A DNA stretch of 52,506 bases from an uncultured Clostridia bacterium (GTDB lineage Bacteria; Bacillota; Clostridia; TANB77; CAG-508): assembly GCA_934141475.1 (NCBI GenBank), contig CAKPCG010000008.1, positions 1 to 52,506 on the forward strand, written 5' to 3'. This document shows positions 43,577-52,324 of the stretch, piece by piece; position 1 is the first letter of the stretch; each line of letters opens with the position of its first letter. The notes under the pieces were generated by a model. It had not been told where the DNA came from, searched no databases, and was given only the letters and a program-made list of their open reading frames with translations. Position numbers and translations under genes: made by a program.

Positions 43577-44906
43577 TATTTTCAACCTTTTACTTACTGA
43601 GAATTTACTTGTAACACAAATTATTACCGCTCCAACAGTATTTATTGAGGCTTTTATTGCATATTTACTTATAACAATTACCTTTAAAGCACATTATAGT
43701 AAAACTCAAAAATATTTTTATATATTTTTTCTATCATATGTTTCTATTTTTACTGAATTTTATATTCCAGAGCCATTTGATGCTTTTATAAATTACTTTG
43801 CAATGTTTATTTTCATAAAAATATTATTTAGAGAAAATTATATGAAAAGTATTTTATACACTATTTATCCAACAATAATCTTTGCACTTACAAATATTCT
43901 AGTTTTAAAACCATTTTTAATGTTTTTTGATATAACTTATTCCAAAATTAATGTTACACCACTTTATAGATTGATTTACTTATTTTTGGTGTATTTTTTG
44001 ACCTTTTTAGTTCTTTCTATATTAAGTTCAAAGAAATTATCCATTAATTTTAAGGAAAATATTACCCCAAAAGATAAAAAGTTAATTTTAACTAACTTAT
44101 TACTTGGTTTCTTTACATTATATGTACAAATCATTATTACGGTATTTTATATAGATGTACTACCTATTTGGATTAACTTTTTGAATTTTATTTCTCTTAC
44201 TGCATATTTTTTCTTAAGTTTTTACAGTTTGGTAAAAACTATGAAATTACAAATAACAACTAAAGATTTGGAAACTGCAGAAAATTATAATAAAACTCTT
44301 TCTATATTATATGATGATGTTAAAGCATTTAAACATGATTTTGATAATATGATTTTCACAATAGGTGGATTTGTTAACACAAATGATATTGATGGACTGA
44401 AACAATATTATAGTAGCTTGGAAAAAGAGTGCCAATCTGTTAATAATGTTTCTTTATTAAATCCAACTTTAATTAATAATCCTGGTATTTATAATTTACT
44501 TATTGCTAAATATAAAAAAGCAAAAGAAGTAAATGTAGAAATCCAATTAGAATTCTTTTTTGATTTAACTAAATTACATATGCCTATTTATGACTTCTCA
44601 AGAATGCTTGGAATTTTACTTGATAATGCTATTGAAGCTGCAGCTACATCTAATGAAAAAATTTTACGAATTTCTTTTCGTGATTCTAATTATAATAAAG
44701 TACAAATTGTTGAAATAGAAAATTCATATGTAAATAAAAATATTGATAAAGATAAAATTTTTGAAAAGGGTATAACCGAAAAGGACAATCACTTAGGTAT
44801 GGGATTGTGGGAAGTAAAACAAATTATTAATAGAAACAATAATATAAATTTAATTACAGAACCCAATGATTTATACTTTAAGCAACTTCTTGAAATATAT
44901 TATTAA
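43560..44906 (+). CDS. agrC: GHKL-type sensor histidine kinase, AgrC-like
   Basis: A 448-residue membrane kinase. Six to seven membrane helices in residues 1-225 form the peptide sensor. The histidine kinase part has 'FKHDFDNMIFTIGG' (phospho-acceptor His), 'LLDNAIEAA' (N box) and 'HLGMGLWEVKQII' (G box), the signature of the AgrC/GHKL group. It should sense the thiolactone peptide from AgrD and phosphorylate AgrA. GGGAG precedes its ATG within agrA. It is followed by a strong terminator. Confidence 0.9.
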   Translation: METLHSIFNLLLTENLLVTQIITAPTVFIEAFIAYLLITITFKAHYSKTQKYFYIFFLSYVSIFTEFYIPEPFDAFINYFAMFIFIKILFRENYMKSILYTIYPTIIFALTNILVLKPFLMFFDITYSKINVTPLYRLIYLFLVYFLTFLVLSILSSKKLSINFKENITPKDKKLILTNLLLGFFTLYVQIIITVFYIDVLPIWINFLNFISLTAYFFLSFYSLVKTMKLQITTKDLETAENYNKTLSILYDDVKAFKHDFDNMIFTIGGFVNTNDIDGLKQYYSSLEKECQSVNNVSLLNPTLINNPGIYNLLIAKYKKAKEVNVEIQLEFFFDLTKLHMPIYDFSRMLGILLDNAIEAAATSNEKILRISFRDSNYNKVQIVEIENSYVNKNIDKDKIFEKGITEKDNHLGMGLWEVKQIINRNNNINLITEPNDLYFKQLLEIYY

Positions 44907-44907
44907 T

Positions 44908-44937
44908 CCTGAGCTTTTTAGTAGCTCAGGATTTTTT
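44908..44937 (+). terminator. Intrinsic terminator after agrC
   Basis: An 8-bp stem (CCTGAGCT, 44908-44915, with AGCTCAGG, 44923-44930) followed by ATTTTTT. It lies between agrC and the convergent agrD. Confidence 0.85.
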
Positions 44938-44938
44938 A

Positions 44939-45058
44939 TTAGTCTTTTTTCATTAAAGATACTGGCATTTTTGGTTGATGTAATACCCAAAAGATATGAC
45001 ATGCAGTATTTGTTGATTTTGCATATTTTTCTGAAATCTTAGCTAAAAATTTTAACAT
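44939..45058 (-). CDS. agrD: AgrD-like autoinducer peptide precursor
   Basis: A 39-residue precursor too short for usual gene calling. It has an amphipathic N-terminal leader ('MLKFLAKISEKYAKS'), the core with Cys20 and 'CHIFW', and a C-terminal 'LHQPKMPVSL' tail, whose Q-P-K-x-P motif is typical of clostridial AgrD. The mature signal is probably a thiolactone ring from Cys20 to Trp24. GGGAGG lies just before the ATG. It follows agrB on the same strand and faces agrC, completing a full Agr quorum-sensing system. Confidence 0.88.
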   Translation of the reverse strand: MLKFLAKISEKYAKSTNTACHIFWVLHQPKMPVSLMKKD

Positions 45059-45131
45059 AATTAATTCCTCCCTTTTATGTACAAAATTTTATATAATAAA
45101 AGATATTGCCGGCTTATATCTTGTTATTATT

Positions 45132-45761
45132 CTATGTTTTTAAGGTACAGTCTTCATTATATACTTCATAACCATACTTATTTTTTGTTAATCTATAAGC
45201 GAATTTGGTAATTGTTATACTCTGAATAAGGTATCCAAATATTAAAATGTTTGAGATTTCATTATTTGGTATGATACATGCAATTAAAAGTGCTATGCTT
45301 AAAAATATGTAAGATTGTATTTTCTTTTGTTTTCTTTCTTTTTTTGATAGTATTGGAACATTTTCTGTATCTGCTGGGGCGTATAAATGTATCATTATCA
45401 TTCCGAATATCCAGACTGATAATATTATTATATATTTAATAATTTGGTTGTAAAAAATGATATAACTTGAAATTTTTGCTACACCGCAGTAAATAAGTGT
45501 TGTTCCTACAATACATCCTATATGTGTTTTTAAATGAAATCCTCCGGAACTTGCCCTGTATGGCATTAATAAAAGTACAGTTAGTAAAGTTAGTTTAAAT
45601 ACTCCTAATAAATATGATAATCCCAATATAATAAAAGTTTTAGGTAGTTCCCCTATAAGTAGGTGCAAACCATACTCTATTATCTCTGCTCTTTCATCAT
45701 CTACTTCAGGCATTTCTTTTCGTATCTTATTGGTCAAGAATATACAGAGTTTATCTATCAT
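45132..45761 (-). CDS. agrB: AgrB-like peptide-processing membrane protease
   Basis: A 209-residue membrane protein with about six helices. The catalytic motif 'SGGFHLKTHIGC' holds His76 and Cys83, the AgrB Cys-protease pair that cuts AgrD and helps form the thiolactone. I start it at 45761 ('MIDKLCIF') because GAGGTGAT sits directly upstream; an earlier in-frame GTG is part of that site. The precursor gene agrD follows 73 bases downstream. Confidence 0.93.
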   Translation of the reverse strand: MIDKLCIFLTNKIRKEMPEVDDERAEIIEYGLHLLIGELPKTFIILGLSYLLGVFKLTLLTVLLLMPYRASSGGFHLKTHIGCIVGTTLIYCGVAKISSYIIFYNQIIKYIIILSVWIFGMIMIHLYAPADTENVPILSKKERKQKKIQSYIFLSIALLIACIIPNNEISNILIFGYLIQSITITKFAYRLTKNKYGYEVYNEDCTLKT

Positions 45762-45931
45762 TCTTATCACCTCGCTTTTCTTAAGCTTGTCTGTATTTTA
45801 ACATAAATTTTTTCGTTTGGATTATATGTTTTATGAAACGGGCATTTTTTTATACGAAAATGTTATTTTGGCTTTTTTGTATATTATTATATAATTTTTT
45901 TGTAATGTGATTAATAAATTATTATATGGCG

Positions 45932-45959
45932 AAAAAAAACTCTTACCAATAGGTAAGAG
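45932..45959 (-). terminator. Terminator after the small gene at 45983
   Basis: An 8-bp stem (CTCTTACC, 45940-45947, with GGTAAGAG, 45952-45959) followed on the minus strand by T8. Confidence 0.85.
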
Positions 45960-45982
45960 AAAGATACATCTTTTTTATTATC

Positions 45983-46159
45983 TTACTGTACGCTTACAAT
46001 GTAAACGTTATTTCTTGTTGTAACTTTAAATACTTGGCCACCAATTAATTCAACCTTTCTTACACAACTCGTAACAAGGTATTGGCTAAGCTCATATTTT
46101 CCATTAATGGTTTCAATTCTCCGGCAAACATACTCTTCTCCAATCTTAGGAATATGTTT
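45983..46159 (-). pseudogene. Small beta-rich protein frame without a start codon
   Basis: An open frame of 58 codons with coding-like sequence ('HIPKIGEEYVCRRIETINGK', 'YLVTSCVRKVELIGGQVF') that ends just before a canonical terminator. It has no start codon: a TGA lies immediately upstream. It would join the preceding gene, or its own ATG at 46165-46163, if one A of AAAA (46157-46160) were skipped. It also contains an in-frame CGG (46121-46123) that is read without a shift if this frame is real. It may be a frameshifted gene, an assembly error, or a decaying import. Confidence 0.45.
46121..46123 (-). other. In-frame CGG without a shift in the damaged small gene (exception)
   Basis: Codons GTT TGC CGG AGA ATT encode 'VCRRI' in one frame. 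A shift here would end the protein 21 codons later. Second exception to the CGG pattern; the gene itself is broken upstream. Confidence 0.5.
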
Positions 46160-46412
46160 TCATGTCATTTTCATCAGATATTCCAGAACGATACTCTATA
46201 TCTTCCATAAATGGAAAAATTTCTTTAACTCTTTTTAATGTTAGCATTGTAGTTTTAGGATGAGGACTTTTGCTGTTATCTGTAATAAGTTTTTGTGTAT
46301 AACAATTTTTAGCTGTTCTAAATAACAAGTACCTATTTCTAACATATGTGTAATAAATTTGATATCCATTTCTTAAGTCTTCATACATCATTTCAAAAGT
46401 GTAGTCTTCCAT
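46146..46412 (-). CDS. Small protein of unknown function downstream of ligA
   Basis: An 88-residue protein with 'MEDYTFEMMYEDLRNGYQIY' and 'YVRNRYLLFRT' that I do not recognise. It has no membrane segment or signal peptide. AAAGGAAT precedes the ATG. It lies 24 bases after ligA on the same strand, and its end overlaps the frame of the damaged small gene at 45983. The two may once have formed one longer protein. Confidence 0.6.
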   Translation of the reverse strand: MEDYTFEMMYEDLRNGYQIYYTYVRNRYLLFRTAKNCYTQKLITDNSKSPHPKTTMLTLKRVKEIFPFMEDIEYRSGISDENDMKTYS

Positions 46413-46436
46413 ATAAAAATATTCCTTTCTTTAATT

Positions 46437-48440
46437 TTATTTAATCATTTCTAAAAATTGATCTTCTGTTAATATTTCTGTTCCAATTGTTCTTGCTTTT
46501 TCTAACTTGCTTCCAGCATCTTCTCCTGCTATTAAATATGATGTTTTTTTAGATACAGAGCTAGAAACTTTTCCTCCAAATTTTTCTATAATATTTCCTG
46601 CTTCTTCACGTGTAAATTTTTCTAAACTTCCTGTAAGTACAAATGTTTTTCCATCAAATCTGCTATCTATATTTTCTTCTTCGTCTTGTGCTTTAGTATT
46701 TACTCCTGCATCTTTTAGTCTTTGAATTAAATCCTTAGTTTGACTTTGTGAGAAAAATTCTACAATACTTTTTGCCATAATTGGTCCTATGTCGTCAATA
46801 TTTGAAAGTTCTTCTATACTTGCTTTTGAAAGATTGTCTATGTTTTTAAATTTTTTTGCTAGAACTTTTGATGCTTTTCCTCCAATGTGCATTATTCCTA
46901 AAGCTGTAATTAGCCTATATAAATCATTTTGTTTACTATTTTCTATTGCATTTACTAAATTTGTTGCAAACTTTGCTCCATTTTTCTTTAATGATTTTAT
47001 ATCATCAAATGTTAAATTATATATATCTGCCACATTTGTAATTAGCTTTTTATCCATTAACTTATCTATTATATTTTCACCTAATCCATCTATGTTCATT
47101 GCTTCTCTTGATACAAAATGTACTAAATTTCTATATAATTTTGCAGGACATTCTATTCCTGTACATCTAAGAGCTGATTCTCCTTCTTCTCTAATTGTTG
47201 GTGCTCCACATACAGGACATATTTGTGGCATTTTAAATTCTTTTTCTGAGCCATTTCTATCTTCTTTTATAACTTGTACTATTTCTGGTATAACATCTCC
47301 TGCTTTTTGTATTACAACTGTATCTCCTATTTTTATTTCCTTTTCTTTTATAAAATCTTCATTGTGAAGAGTTGTTTTTGATATTGTAGAACCTGCAACT
47401 TGAACTGGCTCTAGTATTGCAAGCGGTGTTATTACTCCTGTCCTTCCAACATTACATACTATGTCTATCAATTTTGTTTTTTTCTGTTCTGGTGGATATT
47501 TATATGCTATTTGCCATCTTGGATTTTTTGCTGTTGTTCCTAGTATTTCTCTAAAGTTTAAGTCATCTACTTTTATAACTGCTCCATCTATTCCAAATGT
47601 TAAATCATCTCTTTTTTCACCAATTTCTTTTATTGCACTATTTACTTCTTCTGCACTTTTGCAAAAAATCTTTATAGGATTTATGTTAAATCCTAATTTT
47701 TCTAAATATTTTAGTCCTTCATAATGTGATGAAATTTCTTTTCCTTCTATTTTTTGAATATTATATACATATATATCTAATGGTCTTTTTTTGGTAATTT
47801 TACTATCTAATTGTCTTAAAGAACCTGCTGCTGCATTACGAGCGTTTGCAAATAATTCTTCTTTTTTTTCTTCTCTTTCTTTATTCATTTTTTCAAAGTC
47901 TTTACTACTTATAAATACTTCTCCACGTACAGTTATAGTTACTTTTTCTGTTAGCTCTTGTGGAATATTTTTTATAGTTTTTAAATTTTCTGTAACATCT
48001 TCTCCAACTAAACCATTTCCTCTTGTTGAACCTCTTACAAATATTCCATCTTTATATTCTAGTGCTGCTGTTAATCCATCTATTTTTGTTTCTACCACAA
48101 AATTTTTGTTTTCTATTTTATTTTCTTCTGCTTGTTTTTGAATTTTATTTACATATTCATCTATTTCTTCTATATTAAAAATATCTTGCATACTTAATAA
48201 TGGTACTTCGTGTTCTACCTTACTAAATCCTGATTTTACATTTCCTCCAACATGCTGTGTGTATGATTCTTTTTTTATAAATTCTGGATATTTATTTTCT
48301 AAATCTCTCAATTCTAGCATTAACATATCATATTCAAAATCACTTATTTCTGGGCTATCATCGTTGTAATATTTTTCTGCATAATGTGATGTCTTTTTAG
48401 TTAATTCTTCTATTCTTTGTTTTGCTTCTGTTTCATTCAT
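46437..48440 (-). CDS. ligA: NAD-dependent DNA ligase
   Basis: A 667-residue enzyme that seals nicks using NAD+. The catalytic Lys is in 'ETKIDGLTAALEY', with 'GRTGVITPLAILEPV' (OB domain), four zinc Cys ('CPVCGAPT', 'CTGIECPA'), helix-hairpin-helix repeats and a C-terminal BRCT domain ('GKTFVLTGSLEKFTREEA'). Length is that of a full LigA. The ATG is preceded by GGAGGTAA. Two small genes of unknown function follow on the same strand. Confidence 0.97.
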   Translation of the reverse strand: MNETEAKQRIEELTKKTSHYAEKYYNDDSPEISDFEYDMLMLELRDLENKYPEFIKKESYTQHVGGNVKSGFSKVEHEVPLLSMQDIFNIEEIDEYVNKIQKQAEENKIENKNFVVETKIDGLTAALEYKDGIFVRGSTRGNGLVGEDVTENLKTIKNIPQELTEKVTITVRGEVFISSKDFEKMNKEREEKKEELFANARNAAAGSLRQLDSKITKKRPLDIYVYNIQKIEGKEISSHYEGLKYLEKLGFNINPIKIFCKSAEEVNSAIKEIGEKRDDLTFGIDGAVIKVDDLNFREILGTTAKNPRWQIAYKYPPEQKKTKLIDIVCNVGRTGVITPLAILEPVQVAGSTISKTTLHNEDFIKEKEIKIGDTVVIQKAGDVIPEIVQVIKEDRNGSEKEFKMPQICPVCGAPTIREEGESALRCTGIECPAKLYRNLVHFVSREAMNIDGLGENIIDKLMDKKLITNVADIYNLTFDDIKSLKKNGAKFATNLVNAIENSKQNDLYRLITALGIMHIGGKASKVLAKKFKNIDNLSKASIEELSNIDDIGPIMAKSIVEFFSQSQTKDLIQRLKDAGVNTKAQDEEENIDSRFDGKTFVLTGSLEKFTREEAGNIIEKFGGKVSSSVSKKTSYLIAGEDAGSKLEKARTIGTEILTEDQFLEMIK

Positions 48441-48476
48441 AGCTTTACCTCCATTTTTGTTATTATATACGATAGG

Positions 48477-48510
48477 TAAAAAAAAATAAAGGAATTTTTT
48501 AAATTCCTTT
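48477..48510 (-). terminator. Terminator of the sortase gene
   Basis: Perfect stem AAAGGAATTT/AAATTCCTTT (48488-48510) followed on the minus strand by a long T-rich tract. Confidence 0.78.
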
Positions 48511-48521
48511 AAATTATTATT

Positions 48522-49181
48522 TTATTCTGCTTTTGCTTCTATAATAAGTCTTTGTGATGTGTCATCTGTACATGTTGATAATGTTATTTCTCTTCCACCA
48601 TTTGTATCTCTGTTGTAGAATGTTGTGTCATTTTCTTCTGCTTGGAAGATATTATATATTACATATGATACTTTATTTCCATATAAGTCTGTTATATATA
48701 TTTTATCTCCTGTTGATAATTTTTTGTTGTCTGAAAAGAATAGACCATTTCTGTAGTTATGTCCAGATATTACAACATTTCCTTCAGTGTTTAGCACTGC
48801 ATTTTGTGGGTATAATGCTACAACTGATGTATCTAATTTTTTTACAGTAGGTGGTCCTTCTAAAACAGGATAATTTGCTTTTGTTTTTGGGATTTCTATT
48901 GTTCCAATTACATTAAATCCTTTATATGTTTTTTCTTGTTTTCCATTATTAGAATTTGCTTCAGAGGCTGCTATATTTTCTGCAATTCCTCCTGATGTAA
49001 CATTGTCACCTGTTGTGTTTTGAACTTCTTCAGCAAATGTTGATACATATTTGCTTGAATCAGTTCCTGTTTTATAGTTATTATAATAATTATATCCTAA
49101 ATATAAACCCAATCCTACTATTGCTAGCATTATTACTACTAATAGTACTGTTAAAACTTTACTATATTTGGTTTCAAACAT
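48522..49181 (-). CDS. Sortase family transpeptidase
   Basis: A 219-residue membrane-anchored enzyme: an N-terminal membrane helix ('VLTVLLVVIMLAIVGLGLYLG'), a Ser/Thr/Asn-rich linker and a sortase barrel with the catalytic His in 'VISGHNYRNG', Cys in 'ITLSTCTDD' and Arg in 'SQRLIIEA'. It should cut a sorting signal and attach surface proteins to peptidoglycan or build pili; no LPxTG-type substrate is seen in this window. The class is probably D/E-like. GGAGGGAT precedes the ATG. Confidence 0.92.
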   Translation of the reverse strand: MFETKYSKVLTVLLVVIMLAIVGLGLYLGYNYYNNYKTGTDSSKYVSTFAEEVQNTTGDNVTSGGIAENIAASEANSNNGKQEKTYKGFNVIGTIEIPKTKANYPVLEGPPTVKKLDTSVVALYPQNAVLNTEGNVVISGHNYRNGLFFSDNKKLSTGDKIYITDLYGNKVSYVIYNIFQAEENDTTFYNRDTNGGREITLSTCTDDTSQRLIIEAKAE

Positions 49182-49255
49182 ATTTCATCCCTCCGTTTCC
49201 TCAATTACTTATATTATATCATATTTTTAGATTATTGTACATATTTTTTGTATTT

Positions 49256-49915
49256 TTATTGGATTTGTTTGTTTTTTTCTAACATATTGTACAATTTTAT
49301 CTTCATTTTGAATATTTTATTTTCTTTTATTACTATATACCATAAATATATCAATATTAGTACTAATGCTATATTTTTTATGGCATATGTTAAGATGCTA
49401 AATAAAAATGTTATTAAAAACAATGTTATATTAGATATTTTATTACTTATAATTATTGCATTTTTTCTACCAATATATATACATAATATAGATTTTATTA
49501 TTCTTCCACCATCTAATGGATAGATTGGCAGTAAATTAAATATTGCTATTAAGAAATTGGAATATATAATCATATTTTTTAGTTCATATTGGATATTTAA
49601 ATTTGATGCTACTAAACATATTATTAAATTTATTAATGGTCCTGCTATTGCAATAACAATTCTTTTTATTTCCAAAATATTTGATTTTAAGATTTTTTTA
49701 TTGTAGTTTTCCTCTGATACTGCAAATTCGACTGAAAAACCTAATGGCATTATTGAAATTCTTTTTACTTTCATTTTTAATAATATTCCTGCTAAAAGAT
49801 GAGTTAACTCATGTATAAAAGCGAAAAACATTATTACTAAATATATTTCTATTTGCTTAGATAAATAAAATATTATAAAAAACATAAATATTTTCAAATC
49901 TATTTTTAATATCAT
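49256..49915 (-). CDS. spoIVFB: M50 family site-2 protease, SpoIVFB-like
   Basis: A 219-residue intramembrane zinc protease with about six membrane helices. The metal motif 'FIHELTHLLAG' (H-E-x-x-H) and the third ligand Asp in 'PIYPLDGGRI' are present. In spore formers SpoIVFB cleaves pro-SigK and is controlled by SpoIVFA, here the likely product of the adjacent upstream gene. No ribosome site is obvious; it begins four bases after the upstream stop. Its N-terminus lacks the extra domains of larger M50 proteins. Confidence 0.8.
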   Translation of the reverse strand: MILKIDLKIFMFFIIFYLSKQIEIYLVIMFFAFIHELTHLLAGILLKMKVKRISIMPLGFSVEFAVSEENYNKKILKSNILEIKRIVIAIAGPLINLIICLVASNLNIQYELKNMIIYSNFLIAIFNLLPIYPLDGGRIIKSILCIYIGRKNAIIISNKISNITLFLITFLFSILTYAIKNIALVLILIYLWYIVIKENKIFKMKIKLYNMLEKNKQIQ

Positions 49916-49919
49916 AATT

Positions 49920-50861
49920 TTAAATATTTAAAATTAGTTGTGGATCCACTAATCTTCCCTCTCTTCTTATTTCAAAGTGCAGATGAGGTCCTGTTGAATT
50001 ACCAGTTGACCCTACTTCTGCTATTTCTTGCCCTCTTGTTACCTCGTCTCCCTCTTTTAAATATAGTTTACTACAATGAGCATATATTATTATTATGTCT
50101 TCTGTTTGTATTTTGTAATGATTTCCATAGTCTCCTTTACTTGATGCAAGTATTACTTTTCCTTTTGTTGCTGATTTTATAACTGTTCCCGTATTTGCAG
50201 CTATATCAAGGCCTGTGTGGTATTTTGGAACTGTAACAGTTGTAGGGCTTCTCCATCCAAATGTTGAACTTATTCTTCCATTTATTGGTGTTTCAAATTG
50301 TATTTTATTTTTTATTTCTTCTACATCTTTTTCTTCTTGTGTTTTTTCACTATTTTCAATTTCTTCTATTGCCCCTCCTATATTTAGTTCAATATTTTGG
50401 TCTTCATTTTGGCTTACTTGGTTTACTTGTTCTTGATTTGTTTTATCTTGATTAGTCTGATTCTGATTCGTTTGATCTGGGTTTGCTTGATCTTGGTTTG
50501 TTTCTTGTTGATTTTCACTTTCTTGTGTTTGACTATTTCCATTATCTATCCAAGGTATATATTTTTTTAAGTAATCTGTTATTTTATAATATGCATTTTT
50601 AGTTACTTCATTTTGACTTGCATATTGCTCAACTTTTGTTTGAAATTCTTTAGACATATAATATTGCCTATTTGTTACTACATAAAATATTCCATATATT
50701 ATAAAACATATTACAATCTGTTTTAGCATTCTTGTAATTAGACTTGGACCTTTTTTTCTTTGATTTTCTAAATGTGAATATGTATAATTTGAGCCATTTC
50801 TTCTGCTATATATTTCTTCTGCTCTTCTTATCTTTTCTTCAACTGATATTGTTTTTTCCAT
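49920..50861 (-). CDS. Membrane-anchored M23 peptidase domain protein, SpoIVFA/SpoIIQ-like
   Basis: A 313-residue protein with one membrane helix (residues about 43-62), a Gln/Asn-rich linker (about residues 115-160, repeating TNQ units) and a C-terminal LytM/M23 domain ('HTGLDIAANTGTVIKS', 'GPHLHFEIRREG'). The M23 zinc ligands (His and Asp of H-x3-D, and the second His of H-x-H) are present, so it may be an active endopeptidase, unlike typical SpoIVFA. Its location directly upstream of the SpoIVFB-like protease suggests a SpoIVFA-type partner. CGAGG precedes the ATG only weakly. Confidence 0.75.
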   Translation of the reverse strand: MEKTISVEEKIRRAEEIYSRRNGSNYTYSHLENQRKKGPSLITRMLKQIVICFIIYGIFYVVTNRQYYMSKEFQTKVEQYASQNEVTKNAYYKITDYLKKYIPWIDNGNSQTQESENQQETNQDQANPDQTNQNQTNQDKTNQEQVNQVSQNEDQNIELNIGGAIEEIENSEKTQEEKDVEEIKNKIQFETPINGRISSTFGWRSPTTVTVPKYHTGLDIAANTGTVIKSATKGKVILASSKGDYGNHYKIQTEDIIIIYAHCSKLYLKEGDEVTRGQEIAEVGSTGNSTGPHLHFEIRREGRLVDPQLILNI

Positions 50862-50938
50862 TTTTCTCCTCGCTTCCTTTGTTTTTCTGTTTAATTTATA
50901 TGTTGTTAATTTTTATTTATTACAGCCAAAAAATAAAA

Positions 50939-50975
50939 AAATACTAAAGTAAGTTTTTCCCTTACTTTAGTATTT
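50939..50975. terminator. Bidirectional terminator between bile salt hydrolase and the M23 gene
   Basis: A 15-bp stem (50939-50953 with 50961-50975) with T-rich tracts on both strands; on the minus strand it ends the bile salt hydrolase transcript. Confidence 0.82.
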
Positions 50976-50977
50976 TT

Positions 50978-51952
50978 TTAATTTTGCATTTTTATTTGTT
51001 CATCTTTTATTAATTTATAACTTATTAGTTCACTTGTATCTAAGTTTTCTTTTCTCATATCTACTGCTGTTATTTGGTGATTGTCATATGTTGTATAATA
51101 ATATATTCCTTTGTTTAAATTACAACAAGATGTATATATTGTTATTTCATATTTTCCATTTTCTAATTCACAGCATCCTCTTGGTTGTTCTACAGAATTT
51201 AATATATGGAAAAATTGACTTACACTTTCTAGCTCAGAATCGTTAGATTTTGAATTCATTTTTACAAATGATGCCCTTATAAATCTTGACATGGATGATA
51301 AATCTCCTGGTAAACCAATTGCTCCCATTCCCCTACTATATGTTTTTAAATCTAATTTTTCTGAGAATGTATTTTTAGGATTTTTTGTTGATAAATTTTG
51401 ATAATTATTTAGTTCAAATAATTGTTTATCAAATGTAGGGTTATTTGTTAAAATACCCACTGGGTTATCATATATTTTTAGACCATCTTTTGTTTGCTCT
51501 ACTGTTATAGCATCTTTAGTATCAGAAATTAACCAGTGTAAATTTGCAAGTGGCAAGTCTTTATTAAATGGTATGTTTGTTATGTTTATTTTTTCTATTA
51601 GTTTTTTTGTTTCTTTTATATTTGCACACTTACTTAGTACCCAAGGAATAAATTCAAATTGAGCAATATTTTCTTTATTAGGATTTGGATCATTATAAAA
51701 AGCATTTCCAACAAAGTTTAGTCCTGCTATTGCTAGTCCTTTTTCATTTATTGCATCATAATATAATGGGTAGTTTTGTAATATATATGCCATTCCTATT
51801 ATTGCATAATGGCTTTGTATTTTTTCTTGGTTTTTTAAATTAAATGTATAATTTCTTGGAGTTATTGTTATTTCTTCTTGATATGAGTATTCATAGTCTA
51901 AAGTCCTTCCAAAGTAAGAGTCTTTTGTTTTATAGGTTGCTGCTGTGCACAT
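50978..51952 (-). CDS. Choloylglycine hydrolase family enzyme (bile salt hydrolase)
   Basis: A 324-residue Ntn-hydrolase. The catalytic nucleophile is Cys2 (Met removed), with Arg16 and Asp19 in 'FGRTLDYE'; 'LHWLISD', the Asn of 'ILTNNPTF' and the Arg pair in 'LSSMSRFIRASF' complete the active-site pattern. It should hydrolyse taurine- or glycine-conjugated bile acids, though penicillin V acylases share the fold. Its length matches bile salt hydrolases. The presence fits a gut habitat. AAAGGAGG precedes the ATG; a promoter lies at 51978-52006. Confidence 0.9.
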   Translation of the reverse strand: MCTAATYKTKDSYFGRTLDYEYSYQEEITITPRNYTFNLKNQEKIQSHYAIIGMAYILQNYPLYYDAINEKGLAIAGLNFVGNAFYNDPNPNKENIAQFEFIPWVLSKCANIKETKKLIEKINITNIPFNKDLPLANLHWLISDTKDAITVEQTKDGLKIYDNPVGILTNNPTFDKQLFELNNYQNLSTKNPKNTFSEKLDLKTYSRGMGAIGLPGDLSSMSRFIRASFVKMNSKSNDSELESVSQFFHILNSVEQPRGCCELENGKYEITIYTSCCNLNKGIYYYTTYDNHQITAVDMRKENLDTSELISYKLIKDEQIKMQN

Positions 51953-51977
51953 TTTTAGCCTCCTTTCTGTTTATCAG

Positions 51978-52006
51978 ATATTATCATATTTTTTTGAAAA
52001 AGTCTA
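51978..52006 (-). promoter_or_regulatory. Promoter of the bile salt hydrolase gene
   Basis: Minus strand TAGACT (complement of 52001-52006), a 17-base spacer, TAATAT (complement of 51978-51983), with the start codon 26 bases downstream. Confidence 0.6.
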
Positions 52007-52263
52007 TTGGTTGTGTTGGGATAATAGGGAAAAAAAAAATTTTTTTTATTTTATTAGATTTTTTGTGGGGTTGTATTTATTGCGTTTTGCTTTTCTTTTA
52101 TATCATATATTTTCTTATTTATTCTATTTATTTTGCATCTATATAAAAAAACTCCTTTATTGTATCACAATGTGAAATTTGTGTATAAAATTATTTTAAA
52201 ATAGACAAAACGTAAAAAAAGAAAAATTGAAGTTTGAAGAATAGTCTGGTGTTAAGATAGATA
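52007..52263. other. A+T-rich gap without a gene
   Basis: Between the bile salt hydrolase promoter and the next plus-strand promoter lies an A/T-rich segment with T9 and A9 runs. I see no open frame with a ribosome site and no RNA-like stem. Confidence 0.45.
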
Positions 52264-52264
52264 T

Positions 52265-52293
52265 TGGACACGAAAGCGTGGAGATGATATAAT
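52265..52293 (+). promoter_or_regulatory. Promoter of the partial gene at 52325
   Basis: TGGACA at 52265-52270, a 17-base spacer, TATAAT at 52288-52293, followed by AAGGAG before the ATG. Confidence 0.72.
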
Positions 52294-52324
52294 GGATTTA
52301 TACGCTTAGGAAGGAGTGTTCAAA

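Noticed and set aside
50400..50520. Repeated Gln/Asn codons considered as a tandem repeat element
   Set aside because: They are a low-complexity linker inside the M23 protein and keep its reading frame.
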